Positions 16,339-26,907 of a stretch of 64,000 nt of DNA are shown piece by piece (position 1 is the first letter of the stretch; every line of letters begins with the position of its first letter). The notes beneath the pieces are model-generated. The model was not told where the DNA came from. It saw only the letters and a list, made by a program, of their open reading frames with translations, and searched no databases. The DNA comes from Cytobacillus massiliigabonensis. GTDB taxonomy: Bacteria > Bacillota > Bacilli > Bacillales > Cytobacillaceae. A program made the position numbers and the translations under genes. The DNA is taken from assembly GCF_900199725.1 (NCBI RefSeq), contig NZ_LT904904.1, positions 1,375,126 through 1,439,125 on the forward strand, read 5' to 3'.

Positions 16339-18003
16339 ATGATTCAAAAACGAAAGAGATTAGGAGATTTATTAGTAGAGACTTCCGTCATTACAGAAGA
16401 ACAGCTAATGAATGCATTACAGGAGCAAAAGGATACTGGGCGCAGACTAGGGGATCAGTTAATCGCAATGAATCTAGTTAGTGAGCAGCAAATTATTGAA
16501 GTGTTGGAATTTCAATTAGGCATTCCGCATGTTGATTTATATAAACAGAAAATAGACAGAAAATTGGTCAATGTAATAAGTGAGGAATTGGCCCGTAAGC
16601 ACCAAATATTGCCACTCAGAAAAACAAATAACCGTTTGATGGTCGCAATGTATGATCCACTCGATTACTTTGCACTTGATGATCTGCGTTTAAGTACTGG
16701 ATTTGAAATTGATCCGGCAATTGCAAAAAAAGATGAACTGCGTTTAGCAATTAATCGTTATTATGGGATGCAAAAGTCCATTGACCAAATGATACAAGAA
16801 ATGCCAACTAGTGAGGATGATCAGGCTTTCCTTGAGGCTCAGCAATCAGATGACTCAGCAGTTGCAAAAATGGTTAACCAACTTATAAGCCAAGCTGTTC
16901 AGCTTGGAGCAAGCGATATCCATATAGATCCACATGAAACAGAAACACTTATTAGATTTAGGGTAGATGGAATTCTTCGGACTGAAAGAACATTACCGAC
17001 GAAAATGAATAATGTATTAGTTTCAAGAATTAAAATTATGTCTAAATTAAATATTGCTGAAAAAAGATTACCACAGGATGGCCGTTTTAAAATGGAATTA
17101 GAATTAAAAACGATTGATCTTCGGATTTCTATTTTACCAACTGTGTATGGTGAAAAGGTAGTTATGCGCTTGCTTGATACTGGTAGTGTTACTTTAGGTA
17201 TAGAGAAATTGGGGTTTGCTGAACAAAATGAAGCTAGTTTTCAAAAAATGATAAATCACGCTTATGGAATTATACTTGTAACAGGTCCAACTGGTTCGGG
17301 AAAATCTACAACACTTTATACAGCACTTCAAGAGTTGAATACAGATACAGTAAATATTATTACGGTTGAAGATCCTGTTGAGTATCAAATAAAAGGAATC
17401 AATCAGGTACAAGTAAAGTCAAATATAGGAATGACATTTGCTGCTGGATTACGTTCTATTTTACGTCAAGATCCTGATATTATCATGGTTGGAGAAATCC
17501 GTGATTCAGAAACTGCAGAGATTGCTTTACGATCTGCAATGACTGGTCATCTAGTGTTAAGTACACTTCATACGAATGACTCAGTAAGTGCGATAAGCCG
17601 ATTAATTGATATGGGGGTTGAGCCATTTCTTGTTGCTTCATCTTTAGTGGGTGTTTTAGCACAGCGGCTTGTCCGAAAAGTCTGCCCGTATTGTGCAAGT
17701 ACCTATAACCTTACAAATGAAGAAAGAGAACTTTTTGAATCAAGAGGACTACCAACGAGTGGAATTTTGAAAGGAATGGGCTGCTCCAACTGTAATAGTA
17801 CTGGATATAAAGGACGGCTGGCTATCCACGAAATTGTCTTGATTGATGATGAATTACGAGAAATGATTACAAAGAAACAAGCAGATTCCGTCTATCGCAA
17901 GTATGTGGAAGAAAAAGGATTTAAAGCAATGTTATATGATGGATTATTAAAAGTCTCACAAGGAAAAACGACAATAGAGGAAATCTATCGAGTCACAGTA
18001 TGA
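16339..18003 (+). CDS. pilB: Pilus assembly ATPase PilB (GspE family) with MshEN domain
   Basis: Cytoplasmic hexameric motor that drives pilus extension. The 554-residue protein starts with a MshEN c-di-GMP-binding domain: two 24-residue motifs at 7-30 (RLGDLL to ALQEQ) and 36-59 (RLGDQL to LEFQ), separated by the canonical five-residue spacer and ending in LGIP. The ATPase domain has Walker A GPTGSGKSTT near 316, an Asp box, Walker B QDPDIIMVGEIRD near 376, and a His box LSTLHTNDS. The zinc tetracysteine pair CPYC and CSNC (about 448-485) is typical of PilB/GspE. The ATG follows GAGGGA. With the riboswitch upstream, this suggests c-di-GMP acts on both expression and assembly. Confidence 0.95.
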   Translation: MIQKRKRLGDLLVETSVITEEQLMNALQEQKDTGRRLGDQLIAMNLVSEQQIIEVLEFQLGIPHVDLYKQKIDRKLVNVISEELARKHQILPLRKTNNRLMVAMYDPLDYFALDDLRLSTGFEIDPAIAKKDELRLAINRYYGMQKSIDQMIQEMPTSEDDQAFLEAQQSDDSAVAKMVNQLISQAVQLGASDIHIDPHETETLIRFRVDGILRTERTLPTKMNNVLVSRIKIMSKLNIAEKRLPQDGRFKMELELKTIDLRISILPTVYGEKVVMRLLDTGSVTLGIEKLGFAEQNEASFQKMINHAYGIILVTGPTGSGKSTTLYTALQELNTDTVNIITVEDPVEYQIKGINQVQVKSNIGMTFAAGLRSILRQDPDIIMVGEIRDSETAEIALRSAMTGHLVLSTLHTNDSVSAISRLIDMGVEPFLVASSLVGVLAQRLVRKVCPYCASTYNLTNEERELFESRGLPTSGILKGMGCSNCNSTGYKGRLAIHEIVLIDDELREMITKKQADSVYRKYVEEKGFKAMLYDGLLKVSQGKTTIEEIYRVTV

Positions 18004-18035
18004 TAGATTAGATAAAGGGGAAGATCTAGGTAATT

Positions 18036-19091
18036 ATGACTACGAATGAGTTGAATATGGAAAAACTACTGCATTTTGCTTTTAGAAATCATGCATCCGA
18101 TTTGCATATAACAACAGGAGTCACCCCGATTGTTCGTATTAATGGCAAGCTAAAAAAAGTCGGCACTGAAATTTTTACACCAGATGATACGTTGCGGTTG
18201 GCTAAAGAAATTATTACGAACGAGCAGTTAGAGCGTTTCGAAAAAGAAGGGGAGCTTGATTTTTCATATTCACTGCCAGAGATTTGCAGATTTCGTGTGA
18301 ATATATATAGGCAAAGAGGTTCCATAGGAATTGTTTGTCGCGTAATTAATAGCAAAATTCCAACATTGGAGTCATTAAACCTGCCAAAAATTACAAAAGA
18401 ATTTGCAAAGCATACACAAGGTATACTGCTTGTCACTGGACCTACTGGCAGTGGGAAGTCAACAACCTTGGCGGCAATCATTGATTATATTAATGAGACA
18501 TCAAGTAAGCATATATTAACTTTGGAAGACCCTATTGAATATTTGCATAGTCACAAAAGTAGTATTATCAATCAACGTGAGATTGGTCAAGATAGTAAAT
18601 CATTTTCAAATGCACTGCGTGCAGCCTTACGACAAGACCCTGATGTAATTCTTGTTGGAGAAATGCGAGATCTCGACACGATACAAACGGCTATAACTGC
18701 AGCTGAAACAGGACATTTAGTATTGGCAACACTTCATACTACGGGAGCTGCTCAAACTGTTGACCGTATTATTGATGTTTTTCCTGCAGAAAATCAACAG
18801 CAGATTCGGACTCAACTTGCAAGCACTTTAATTGGAGTTATCTCTCAGCGTCTAATACCTACGGTTGATAGCAAAGGGCGAATAGCAGCACTAGAAATAT
18901 TAGTATCGAATCATGCGGTTGCAAACTTAATTCGATCAAACAAAATCCACCAAATACAAACCGTATTAGAAACTAGCAGAAACATAGGTATGCAGACGAT
19001 AAATAGAGCAGTTTCAGACCTTGTACAACAAGGAATGATTACTCGTGCAATTGCGGATGAATATGTACCTAATTGGGACAAACATGAATAG
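18036..19091 (+). CDS. pilT: Pilus retraction ATPase PilT
   Basis: Motor for pilus retraction and twitching motility. The 351-residue protein has a PAS-like N-terminal domain (HASDLHITTGVTPIVRINGKL), Walker A GPTGSGKSTT near residue 134, Walker B RQDPDVILVGEMRD near 197, a His box HLVLATLHTT, and the PilT-specific TVDRIIDVFP. The length and the absence of the tetracysteine distinguish it from PilB. The AIRNLIRE-type C-terminal motif is represented by HAVANLIRSNKIHQI. Its presence suggests dynamic, retractable pili. Confidence 0.94.
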   Translation: MTTNELNMEKLLHFAFRNHASDLHITTGVTPIVRINGKLKKVGTEIFTPDDTLRLAKEIITNEQLERFEKEGELDFSYSLPEICRFRVNIYRQRGSIGIVCRVINSKIPTLESLNLPKITKEFAKHTQGILLVTGPTGSGKSTTLAAIIDYINETSSKHILTLEDPIEYLHSHKSSIINQREIGQDSKSFSNALRAALRQDPDVILVGEMRDLDTIQTAITAAETGHLVLATLHTTGAAQTVDRIIDVFPAENQQQIRTQLASTLIGVISQRLIPTVDSKGRIAALEILVSNHAVANLIRSNKIHQIQTVLETSRNIGMQTINRAVSDLVQQGMITRAIADEYVPNWDKHE

Positions 19092-19117
19092 ACTTCTCTT
19101 AGAAAGGGGGCAAGGTA

Positions 19118-20332
19118 GTGGTTTATCAGTATAAAGGAATTGATTCAAGAACTGGCAAAGAAGTAAAAGGAAAACTGAATACTTCTTCAAAAGCAGAAGC
19201 CACAGAAGAGTTAAAAAGAAAAGGCTTTTATATTATTGAAATAGTTGAGAAAAAAGAGTCAATCTTGAATAAAGACTTAAACATCATAATAGGTAAGCCA
19301 GTTAAAAATCAAGACTTTGTCGTTTTTTGCCGTCAGCTTGCTACCTTGTTAAATGCAGGTACACCAATTGTAGACTCAATTCGGTTGCTTACTGATCAAG
19401 TTTCATCAAAGGTTTTTAAAAAAGCACTTCTCAATATTTATCAAGATATTCGATCAGGAATTGCATTTTCAGAAGCTTGTAAAAAATTCCCGAAAATTTT
19501 TGATAAAATCTTTATTAATATGGCAATCGCTGGTGAGGCTAGTGGCGATCTTGAAAGGGTAATGAACCGTCTAGCAATCTTCTATGAAAAGGAACATAAA
19601 GTAAAAGAAAAAGTAAAATCAGCTATGATGTATCCAATTGCAGTGACAATTGTTGCAATTACCGTTGTAATTATTTTACTTACTAAAGTATTGCCAAGTT
19701 TACTAAATAACTTATTGTCAGTTGGTGGAGAGATACCTTTGCCTACAAAAATAGTAATGGCAATTTCAGACTTCTTAATAGAAAAATGGTATATCTGCTT
19801 ATTGATTGTAGTGTTATTAACCCTTGTTTATATAGCAATTAAGCGTAATCCTAAGGGACAATATATGCTGGATTTAATAAAGTTAAAAATGCCAGTATTC
19901 GGTGTCTTAAATCAAAAGCAAATTATTGCTAGAATCACTAGGACGATGGCATCGCAATTTTCCAGTTCAGTTCCAGTTTTGCAAACATTAAAAATGAGTG
20001 CTGAGGTTGCAAATAATTTAGTTTTTGCTAAAGTACTAGAACAGTCACTCGAGTCACTTCGTGGAGGGTCTAGTCTATCAATGCCACTTGCACAAAGCTG
20101 GGTATTTCCCAAGTTAGTCAGTCATATGGTTGCGATTGGTGAAGAAACTGGGCAGCTAGATACAATGCTTGAGAAAATTGCAGATTTTTATGAAGAGGAA
20201 GTTGAGCAAATGGCATCACGATTAAGTGCGATTCTTGAGCCTTTAATGATTGCAATTTTAGGTGGAATTGTTGGATTAATTGTATTGGCTGCAATGCTGC
20301 CAATGTTTTCAATATATGAGAACTTTAATTAA
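19118..20332 (+). CDS. pilC: Pilus assembly platform protein PilC (GspF family)
   Basis: Integral membrane protein on which pilins assemble and against which the ATPases act. The 404-residue sequence has the N-terminal YKGIDSRTGKEVKG motif and two T2SF domains. Each is followed by membrane helices: about 168-192 (YPIAVTIVAITVVIILLTKVL), 220-240, and the C-terminal LEPLMIAILGGIVGLIVLAAM. The GTG start follows AAGGGGGCAAGGTA. It is the last gene of the pilus cluster. Confidence 0.93.
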   Translation: MVYQYKGIDSRTGKEVKGKLNTSSKAEATEELKRKGFYIIEIVEKKESILNKDLNIIIGKPVKNQDFVVFCRQLATLLNAGTPIVDSIRLLTDQVSSKVFKKALLNIYQDIRSGIAFSEACKKFPKIFDKIFINMAIAGEASGDLERVMNRLAIFYEKEHKVKEKVKSAMMYPIAVTIVAITVVIILLTKVLPSLLNNLLSVGGEIPLPTKIVMAISDFLIEKWYICLLIVVLLTLVYIAIKRNPKGQYMLDLIKLKMPVFGVLNQKQIIARITRTMASQFSSSVPVLQTLKMSAEVANNLVFAKVLEQSLESLRGGSSLSMPLAQSWVFPKLVSHMVAIGEETGQLDTMLEKIADFYEEEVEQMASRLSAILEPLMIAILGGIVGLIVLAAMLPMFSIYENFN

Positions 20333-20444
20333 GAATGCTAAAGACTATTATTCATATTACTTCTTCAAGATATTTTTTATACACAAAATTATCCAGCTGA
20401 AAACATATAACTGATTCATAAAAAATTTGACGAAAATCCCAAGT

Positions 20445-20478
20445 AACAAGACGACAAAAGTCTTGTTATTTTTTTTTG
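20445..20478 (+). terminator. Terminator of the pilus operon
   Basis: AACAAGAC pairs with GTCTTGTT around seven bases, followed by a run of T. It ends the pilus transcript before spoIIB. Confidence 0.8.
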
Positions 20479-20533
20479 CCATTATGATAGGATTGAACAA
20501 AATTAGCAATTGATAGGAAGAGAGGAGGAGGAA

Positions 20534-21631
20534 ATGGTGGACAGAGAGGAGAAGGGAAAAACGATTACAATTAAAATTAATGGCAAAAATCATACGTTCA
20601 ATGAAATTGTGAGACATGAGAATGAAAGAATGAAAGTGGAAAATCATAGAGATCTTTTGATAGAAGAGACTGACCATAACAATAAGTACGACTATTCCTC
20701 TGCGATTGAAGCGGCTGCTTCAAAAGAAGCAGCGGATGAAGAAAACTTTGACTGGATATTGCCGGATGAATCATCGGATTTCGATATGGATGTGCAGGAA
20801 TACAAAATGGCTAAACAGCCAAAAAAGCAAAATCAAATGGGCATAGGGGCGATTAGTAAAAACTTTAAGAAGAATAATCGCAATGGCATGCTTTCTTCTG
20901 TGTTTTTGACGGTGTTTTTTGCTATTCTCTTGGGGACAAGCTTTGGATTGCTTTTGCTTAAGCTAGTGATTACTGAAAATGAAATAGCGGCTGATCAGCC
21001 AGTGATTGCCGAACCAATCCCGGAAAAAACGGAGGATACACCTGCAGGAGGCACAGAGTCAATGACTCTTGAGCCGTTATCTACATTTGTTGTTCAAGGA
21101 GGGGTGTTCTCAAATAAAGAAGCAGCTGAACAGATGAAGGATGGGGTTGCTCAATTGGGAGCTCCCGCTCAATTAGTAGAAATGAACGGACAGGCTATTT
21201 TATACTTAAGTGTTGCAGACAGCATTGAACTTGCCAAGGATATCGGTGCACAGCTAAAAAGCAGAGGAATTGAAGTATTTGCAAAGCCAATTACTTTTGA
21301 CAGTAAGGCAATGAAAGACCTTCAAGGGGAAGAGAGAAAGATAATGGAGGCTGCTGGAGCCATTTATCAATCAATTGCTGCTGGGGCTTCAGAAGCTGCC
21401 GCAAGTCAAACTGTATCTCCGCCAACACTTGAAAAAGCAGAAAAACAAGCATCAATCCTGAAGGGGATTGATGAGGACAAGCTTAAACATGAAGGGGTTA
21501 TTGCGATTAAAACAGAACTTAATCAAGCAATTGAGCAGCTTAGAGCGTATAACAAGTCGCCAGATCCTTCTATCCAAACAAAGCTTCAGCAGCATTTGCT
21601 CGGTTTTCTTGCTGCTTATCATTCTCTGTAG
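20534..21631 (+). CDS. spoIIB: Stage II sporulation protein B (SPOR domain)
   Basis: SpoIIB helps septal peptidoglycan remodelling and engulfment early in sporulation. The protein has an acidic cytoplasmic part with EENFDWILPDES, one membrane helix (SSVFLTVFFAILLGTSFGLLL), and an extracytoplasmic SPOR domain (LSTFVVQGGVFSNKEAAEQM to GIEVFAKPI). The architecture and the place before maf match B. subtilis spoIIB. The start is taken as ATG 20534 next to AGGAGGAGGAA; GTG 20537 is an alternative, and the longer TTG 20510 reading would translate the ribosome binding site. Confidence 0.88.
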   Translation: MVDREEKGKTITIKINGKNHTFNEIVRHENERMKVENHRDLLIEETDHNNKYDYSSAIEAAASKEAADEENFDWILPDESSDFDMDVQEYKMAKQPKKQNQMGIGAISKNFKKNNRNGMLSSVFLTVFFAILLGTSFGLLLLKLVITENEIAADQPVIAEPIPEKTEDTPAGGTESMTLEPLSTFVVQGGVFSNKEAAEQMKDGVAQLGAPAQLVEMNGQAILYLSVADSIELAKDIGAQLKSRGIEVFAKPITFDSKAMKDLQGEERKIMEAAGAIYQSIAAGASEAAASQTVSPPTLEKAEKQASILKGIDEDKLKHEGVIAIKTELNQAIEQLRAYNKSPDPSIQTKLQQHLLGFLAAYHSL

Positions 21632-21848
21632 ATTTTTTGATTTAAATAGGACAAATTCTTGCACCTTTCGAATATTTTCTGGGAAATAACACATGTTATT
21701 GGAGTCTGTTCGAGCATCTTCGACAGGCTTCTTTTCGATTGGGGAAAACACTAGTAGATGAAATCAGGCTTCCTAAAGAGCAGCTAGCGATTGCGATTAT
21801 TTTTTGGCATTATATAATGAACTTTTTCGCTATTTGTCGGTTTAAAAA

Positions 21849-21877
21849 TTGTTTGTCCTGCTGAATTTTGGTACGAT
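21849..21877 (+). promoter_or_regulatory. Possible promoter of maf
   Basis: TTGTTT (21849-21854) and TACGAT (21872-21877) are 17 bases apart, about 50 bases before the maf ATG. The match is moderate. I see nothing else in 21632-21925 except AT-rich sequence and short hairpin-forming segments. Confidence 0.4.
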
Positions 21878-21925
21878 GATGATGTATCTCCCAAATTGAT
21901 ACAAAAATTAAGGTAAGGTGATAAA

Positions 21926-22498
21926 ATGCAAAACCTCATTTTAGCCTCTTCTTCTCCACGACGAAAAGAACTTCTTGAAAACCTTCATTTAACATTTGAA
22001 GTTTCCAGCAGTGATGTTGATGAAAGCTTTGATCCCGAATTAGCACCGGGAGAAATTGTCATGGAGCTCAGCAGTAGAAAAGCAAAAGCGGTGAGCAAGA
22101 AACATCCAGGCTCATATGTAATTGGAGCCGATACCGTTGTAGTTTTAGATGGGACGATATTAGGCAAGCCGCAAGATAAAGCAGAAGCATTCTCAATGCT
22201 GAAGGCTTTAGAGGGAAGAACACATGCTGTCTACACAGGGGTGTCAATTATTGCTCCTGAAAAAGAAAATAATTTCTACGTGAAAACGGATGTGGTGTTT
22301 TGGGAGCTTACAGATGATGAAATCAACGCTTATGTTAACACCGGTGAACCGTTTGACAAAGCAGGTGCATATGGCATTCAGGGCGAAGGCTGTGTACTCG
22401 TTAAAGAAATAGCTGGTGATTACTTTTCAGTTGTCGGTCTGCCTGTTTCAAAAACAGTTCGAGAATTAAGGAATTTAGGGTTTGAGATTCCTATCTGA
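21926..22498 (+). CDS. maf: Maf nucleotide pyrophosphatase
   Basis: A 190-residue house-cleaning NTP pyrophosphatase family protein that hydrolyses non-canonical or modified nucleotides; in B. subtilis it is linked to septum formation. Signature segments are LASSSPRRKELL at the N-terminus, SSRKAKAV, GADTVVVLDG and GEPFDKAGAYGIQG. The ATG follows AAGGTGAT. It heads the maf-radC-mreB order common in Bacillaceae. Confidence 0.94.
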   Translation: MQNLILASSSPRRKELLENLHLTFEVSSSDVDESFDPELAPGEIVMELSSRKAKAVSKKHPGSYVIGADTVVVLDGTILGKPQDKAEAFSMLKALEGRTHAVYTGVSIIAPEKENNFYVKTDVVFWELTDDEINAYVNTGEPFDKAGAYGIQGEGCVLVKEIAGDYFSVVGLPVSKTVRELRNLGFEIPI

Positions 22499-22553
22499 TC
22501 TTTTTGTCATCAGGTCCCTTACGCCCGTAATGTAATAGGGGGGAATAAAATTC

Positions 22554-23243
22554 ATGCAAACCGAATCCTTAATGATTAAGGATTTTCCACAGGATGAGCG
22601 TCCGCGGGAGCGCTTTATCCAAAATGGTCCGCAAAGTTTATCTACGCATGAACTTGTGGCTATTCTGCTTAGGACAGGGACAAAAGATGAATCTGTGCTG
22701 CAATTATCTAACAGGCTCATTAATCATTTTGAAGGTCTTAGGTTATTAAAGGATGCATCTTTAGATGAAATAACTTCCATTAAAGGAATTGGGAAGGCAA
22801 AGGCTATTCAGCTTCTTGCTGCAGTTGAAATTGGCAGAAGAATCTCGAATCTTTCTTTTGATGACCGATATGTCATTCGCTCACCGGAGGATGGGGCGAA
22901 ATATGTCATGAATGATATGAGATTTCTTTCTCAGGAGCATTTCGTTTGCCTATATTTAAATACGAAAAACCAAGTCCTGCATAAACAGACAATCTTTATC
23001 GGCAGCCTCAATGCATCCATTGTACACCCAAGGGAGGTATTCAAAGAGGCATTTAGGCGCTCCGCAGCATCAATTATTTGCCTTCATAATCACCCGAGTG
23101 GAGACCCATCGCCAAGCAGAGAGGATATAGAAGTGACGAAACGTCTTGCTGAGTGTGGGAAAATTATTGGGATTGAAGTGCTCGATCATCTAATTATCGG
23201 GGATAATAAATTTGTGAGCCTGAAGGAAAAAGGGTATTTATAA
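22554..23243 (+). CDS. radC: RadC family protein (JAB/MPN domain)
   Basis: The 229-residue protein has a helix-hairpin-helix segment (SIKGIGKAKAIQLLAAVEIGR) and a C-terminal JAMM metalloprotease-like domain with the HxHx7-10D pattern in HNHPSGDPSPSRED. Despite the name, a direct repair role is doubtful for this family. GGGGGGAATAA lies before the ATG. It sits between maf and mreB as in B. subtilis. Confidence 0.93.
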   Translation: MQTESLMIKDFPQDERPRERFIQNGPQSLSTHELVAILLRTGTKDESVLQLSNRLINHFEGLRLLKDASLDEITSIKGIGKAKAIQLLAAVEIGRRISNLSFDDRYVIRSPEDGAKYVMNDMRFLSQEHFVCLYLNTKNQVLHKQTIFIGSLNASIVHPREVFKEAFRRSAASIICLHNHPSGDPSPSREDIEVTKRLAECGKIIGIEVLDHLIIGDNKFVSLKEKGYL

Positions 23244-23246
23244 CAC

Positions 23247-23275
23247 TTTAGTTTTGTCTGCTGATAAGCTATAAT
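23247..23275 (+). promoter_or_regulatory. Possible mreB promoter
   Basis: A perfect TATAAT (23270-23275) lies 17 bases after a weak TTTAGT box, about 105 bases before the mreB ATG. Confidence 0.4.
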
Positions 23276-23323
23276 ATTATCTATGCTTTTTTACGTCTAA
23301 TTAAATAAAATTAGCGTTTTTAG

Positions 23324-24397
<1,074 letters not shown>

Positions 24398-24523
24398 TTA
24401 GAATCATGTGAATATGAATAAACAAGTAATGATATGCGCTCGTTCACGAAGAATTTGTGGCGAGCCCTCCATTCTTGTGAACAGATATACTTAAGATAGA
24501 AAAAATATATCGAGGTGTAGGGA

Positions 24524-25408
24524 ATGCCACAGTTCTTTTTGAATAAACGCCTGATTATTTTGCTTGTCAGTATCATTATTCTAGTGGCATTGATTGGGTT
24601 TTCTTTAAGTGGGCGTTCAAAATTAAGCTGGCCTGAACAATTTATTAAAGATACAACTGGCTGGGTTCAAACAGCCGTTTCACGCCCAACTCATTATGTT
24701 GCGAATTTTTTTGAAAATCTGCAAGACTTGCAAAATACATATACGGAAAATAAAGAATTGAAATCAAGGTTAGATGAGCTAGCTCGGCTAGAATCAGAGG
24801 TTCAATTGTTAAAGAAAGATAACACTGAGCTTCGTGGAATTCTGGATAAAAAGGATTCATTAAGTGCTTTTGAGCCAAAACAGGCAACAGTTATAGGACG
24901 AAATCCAGATAAATGGACAGAATTGCTAATTATTAATAAAGGTTCAAGGGATGGAATAGAGCAAAATATGGCAGTTATTACGGCAAAAGGCTTAATTGGT
25001 AAGGTGAAAAATAGCGAGTCCTTTACTTCTACAGTTCAGCTTCTTAGTTCAATGGACCCTACGAACCGGATATCTGCAGAAATCCAAGCGGATGGGGAAA
25101 GTATATTTGGTTTTATTGAGGGCTATGACGATGAAAAAGGCCTTCTTATGATGAAACGAATTCCATCAGATGCAAAGGTTAAGAAGGGTCAGACGGTAAT
25201 TAGTTCTGGTAAAGGAGGCGTCTTCCCTAAAGGTCTTCTTATTGGGAAAGTAGTGGAGGTTGCTCCTGCGGAGTATGGTCTCACACAAACAGCGTACATT
25301 GAACCAGGTGCAAATTTCGATGATATCGAGCATGTTATGATAGCAAAAAGAGGTTCGATACGGCCTGATCTAGAAGATATGATTGATGATAAGGAGGAGG
25401 AACTGTGA
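24524..25408 (+). CDS. mreC: Rod-shape-determining protein MreC
   Basis: Bitopic cell-shape protein: one membrane helix near residues 11-28, a coiled coil (about 65-105, with EVQLLKKDNTELRGIL), then beta-barrel domains facing the wall. It has 294 residues and its stop overlaps the mreD start by four bases. It links MreB filaments to penicillin-binding proteins. Confidence 0.95.
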   Translation: MPQFFLNKRLIILLVSIIILVALIGFSLSGRSKLSWPEQFIKDTTGWVQTAVSRPTHYVANFFENLQDLQNTYTENKELKSRLDELARLESEVQLLKKDNTELRGILDKKDSLSAFEPKQATVIGRNPDKWTELLIINKGSRDGIEQNMAVITAKGLIGKVKNSESFTSTVQLLSSMDPTNRISAEIQADGESIFGFIEGYDDEKGLLMMKRIPSDAKVKKGQTVISSGKGGVFPKGLLIGKVVEVAPAEYGLTQTAYIEPGANFDDIEHVMIAKRGSIRPDLEDMIDDKEEEL

Positions 25409-25920
25409 GAAAATTCCTTCTTCCTCTTCTATTAATGCTTTTTTTCATTATCGAAAGTCTATTTGTTGAGTTAATGCCTCCCAAGGTATTTGGAAATGAG
25501 TATATTCTTGTTCCTCATTTTTTAATAATTGCGATCATCCTCCTTACAGTATATGGACCGAAAAACTATGGCATTCTCTATGGTTTTCTTTTTGGCTTGC
25601 TGTTCGATATTGTCTATACAGAAATTATGGGAATTTACTTATGTTTGTATCCATTAGTGGCATACATATGTTACAAATTAATGAAAGTTTTACAAACGAA
25701 TATTGTGATTGTGATATTCATTTCGATTGTTGGCGTAGCTCTATTAGAGCTGGGCGCATATGAAATGAATGTATTAATCAATCGAACAGATATGACCTTT
25801 GGTTCATATAGTGCGGATCGTTTAATACCAACACTTATCCTCAATTTTATTTTTATTATTCTTACTGTCTATCCGTTTAAAAAGCATTTTGAGAAATTAG
25901 CTATGAGCTTGGATGCATAA
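25405..25920 (+). CDS. mreD: Rod-shape-determining protein MreD
   Basis: A 171-residue polytopic membrane protein with about five hydrophobic segments and the MreD features PHFLIIAIILLTVYG and GFLFGLLFDIVYTEIMG. The GTG start at 25405 lies within the mreC stop (GTGA) and has AAGGAGGAGG upstream. It partners with MreC in the elongation machinery. Confidence 0.93.
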   Translation: MRKFLLPLLLMLFFIIESLFVELMPPKVFGNEYILVPHFLIIAIILLTVYGPKNYGILYGFLFGLLFDIVYTEIMGIYLCLYPLVAYICYKLMKVLQTNIVIVIFISIVGVALLELGAYEMNVLINRTDMTFGSYSADRLIPTLILNFIFIILTVYPFKKHFEKLAMSLDA

Positions 25921-26184
25921 AATAAATATTAACAATGTAAAAGAGTAAACTTGCATAAGATTCATTGATTTTATTTACGATTGGCCAAATTATTCGGAGC
26001 AAAAAAGGATTTTTTTAAGTCCATGTCGAATTGTAGTAAAATAAAGTTTAGGAGCTAGGTTAATGTAGAAATGGCTGATTTTTGCTGTTTACAATTGCCA
26101 TTGCCTTTAGCTTCCTGCTTTTCGAAAAAACGCAATGCGTTTTTTCTTAGTGTTTAGCTAAAGCGCTTCCTTCCTTTTAATAGG

Positions 26185-26211
26185 GTTGCAAGTCGCTTGC
26201 GCTTTTCTTAT
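26185..26211 (+). repeat. Dispersed intergenic repeat, copy B (3' end)
   Basis: GTTGCAAGTCGCTTGCGCTTTTCTTATG matches the 3' end of the other copies. The upstream 25921-26184 is otherwise unassigned intergenic sequence with a CGAAAAAACGCAATGCGTTTTTTC hairpin-like stretch and no gene. Confidence 0.5.
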
Positions 26212-26228
26212 GAGGTGAACATCTTGTT

Positions 26229-26906
26229 ATGAAGAAATTCCAAAATGTAACGATTAAAGGGACGAAGGATGGGTTGACTCTTCATCTTGATGATGCCTGT
26301 TCCTTTGCTGATTTAAAGGAAGAATTAGATCGAAAGCTTTCAGAAAGCTCTCAGTCTCGTGAAGACCGTTTAATCTCTGTCCATGTTCAAGTTGGCAATA
26401 GGTATTTAACTGCTGAACAGGAAGAGGAATTAAAAGGTTTAGTTCGACAAAAGAAAAACCTTGTCGTAGATTCGATTAGCTCCAATGTGATGACTAAAGA
26501 TGAAGCAGAGAAGATAAAGAAAGAAAATGAAATTGTTCCTGTTGCTAGAATTATTCGATCGGGACAGGTCCTTCAAGTGCCTGGTGATTTGCTTCTCATT
26601 GGAGATGTAAATCCAGGAGGTACCGTTATTGCTGGCGGAAACATTTATATAATGGGGGCATTAAAAGGAATTGCTCATGCAGGTTTTAGCGGAGATAAGA
26701 AAGCGATTGTTACAGCATCCATTATGAAGCCTTCGCAAATCCGAATTAGTGATTGTATTACTAGAGCCCCTGACCATTATCAGGATGATGAAAAAAGAGA
26801 AATGGAATGTGCTTACATAAATGATTTAGATCAAATAACTGTTGATAGATTACAAGTTTTAATGCATATCAGACCAAATATTACTAGATTGGAAGGGGGA
26901 TTCTAG
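26229..26906 (+). CDS. minC: Septum site-determining protein MinC
   Basis: Inhibitor of FtsZ ring formation at the poles. The 225-residue protein has an N-terminal FtsZ-interacting domain and a C-terminal beta-helix ([34 protein letters not shown]) that binds MinD. minD starts one base after the stop, so the two are coupled. Confidence 0.95.
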   Translation: MKKFQNVTIKGTKDGLTLHLDDACSFADLKEELDRKLSESSQSREDRLISVHVQVGNRYLTAEQEEELKGLVRQKKNLVVDSISSNVMTKDEAEKIKKENEIVPVARIIRSGQVLQVPGDLLLIGDVNPGGTVIAGGNIYIMGALKGIAHAGFSGDKKAIVTASIMKPSQIRISDCITRAPDHYQDDEKREMECAYINDLDQITVDRLQVLMHIRPNITRLEGGF

Positions 26907-26907
26907 A

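Noticed and set aside
18089..18481. 130-codon minus frame inside pilT
   Set aside because: Shadow of the conserved PilT N-terminal domain.
7282..20332. The pilus cluster as a recent foreign island
   Set aside because: The minor pilin genes are AT-rich, but no integrase, tRNA, direct repeats or transposase flank the cluster, and its peptidase holds the conserved comC position.
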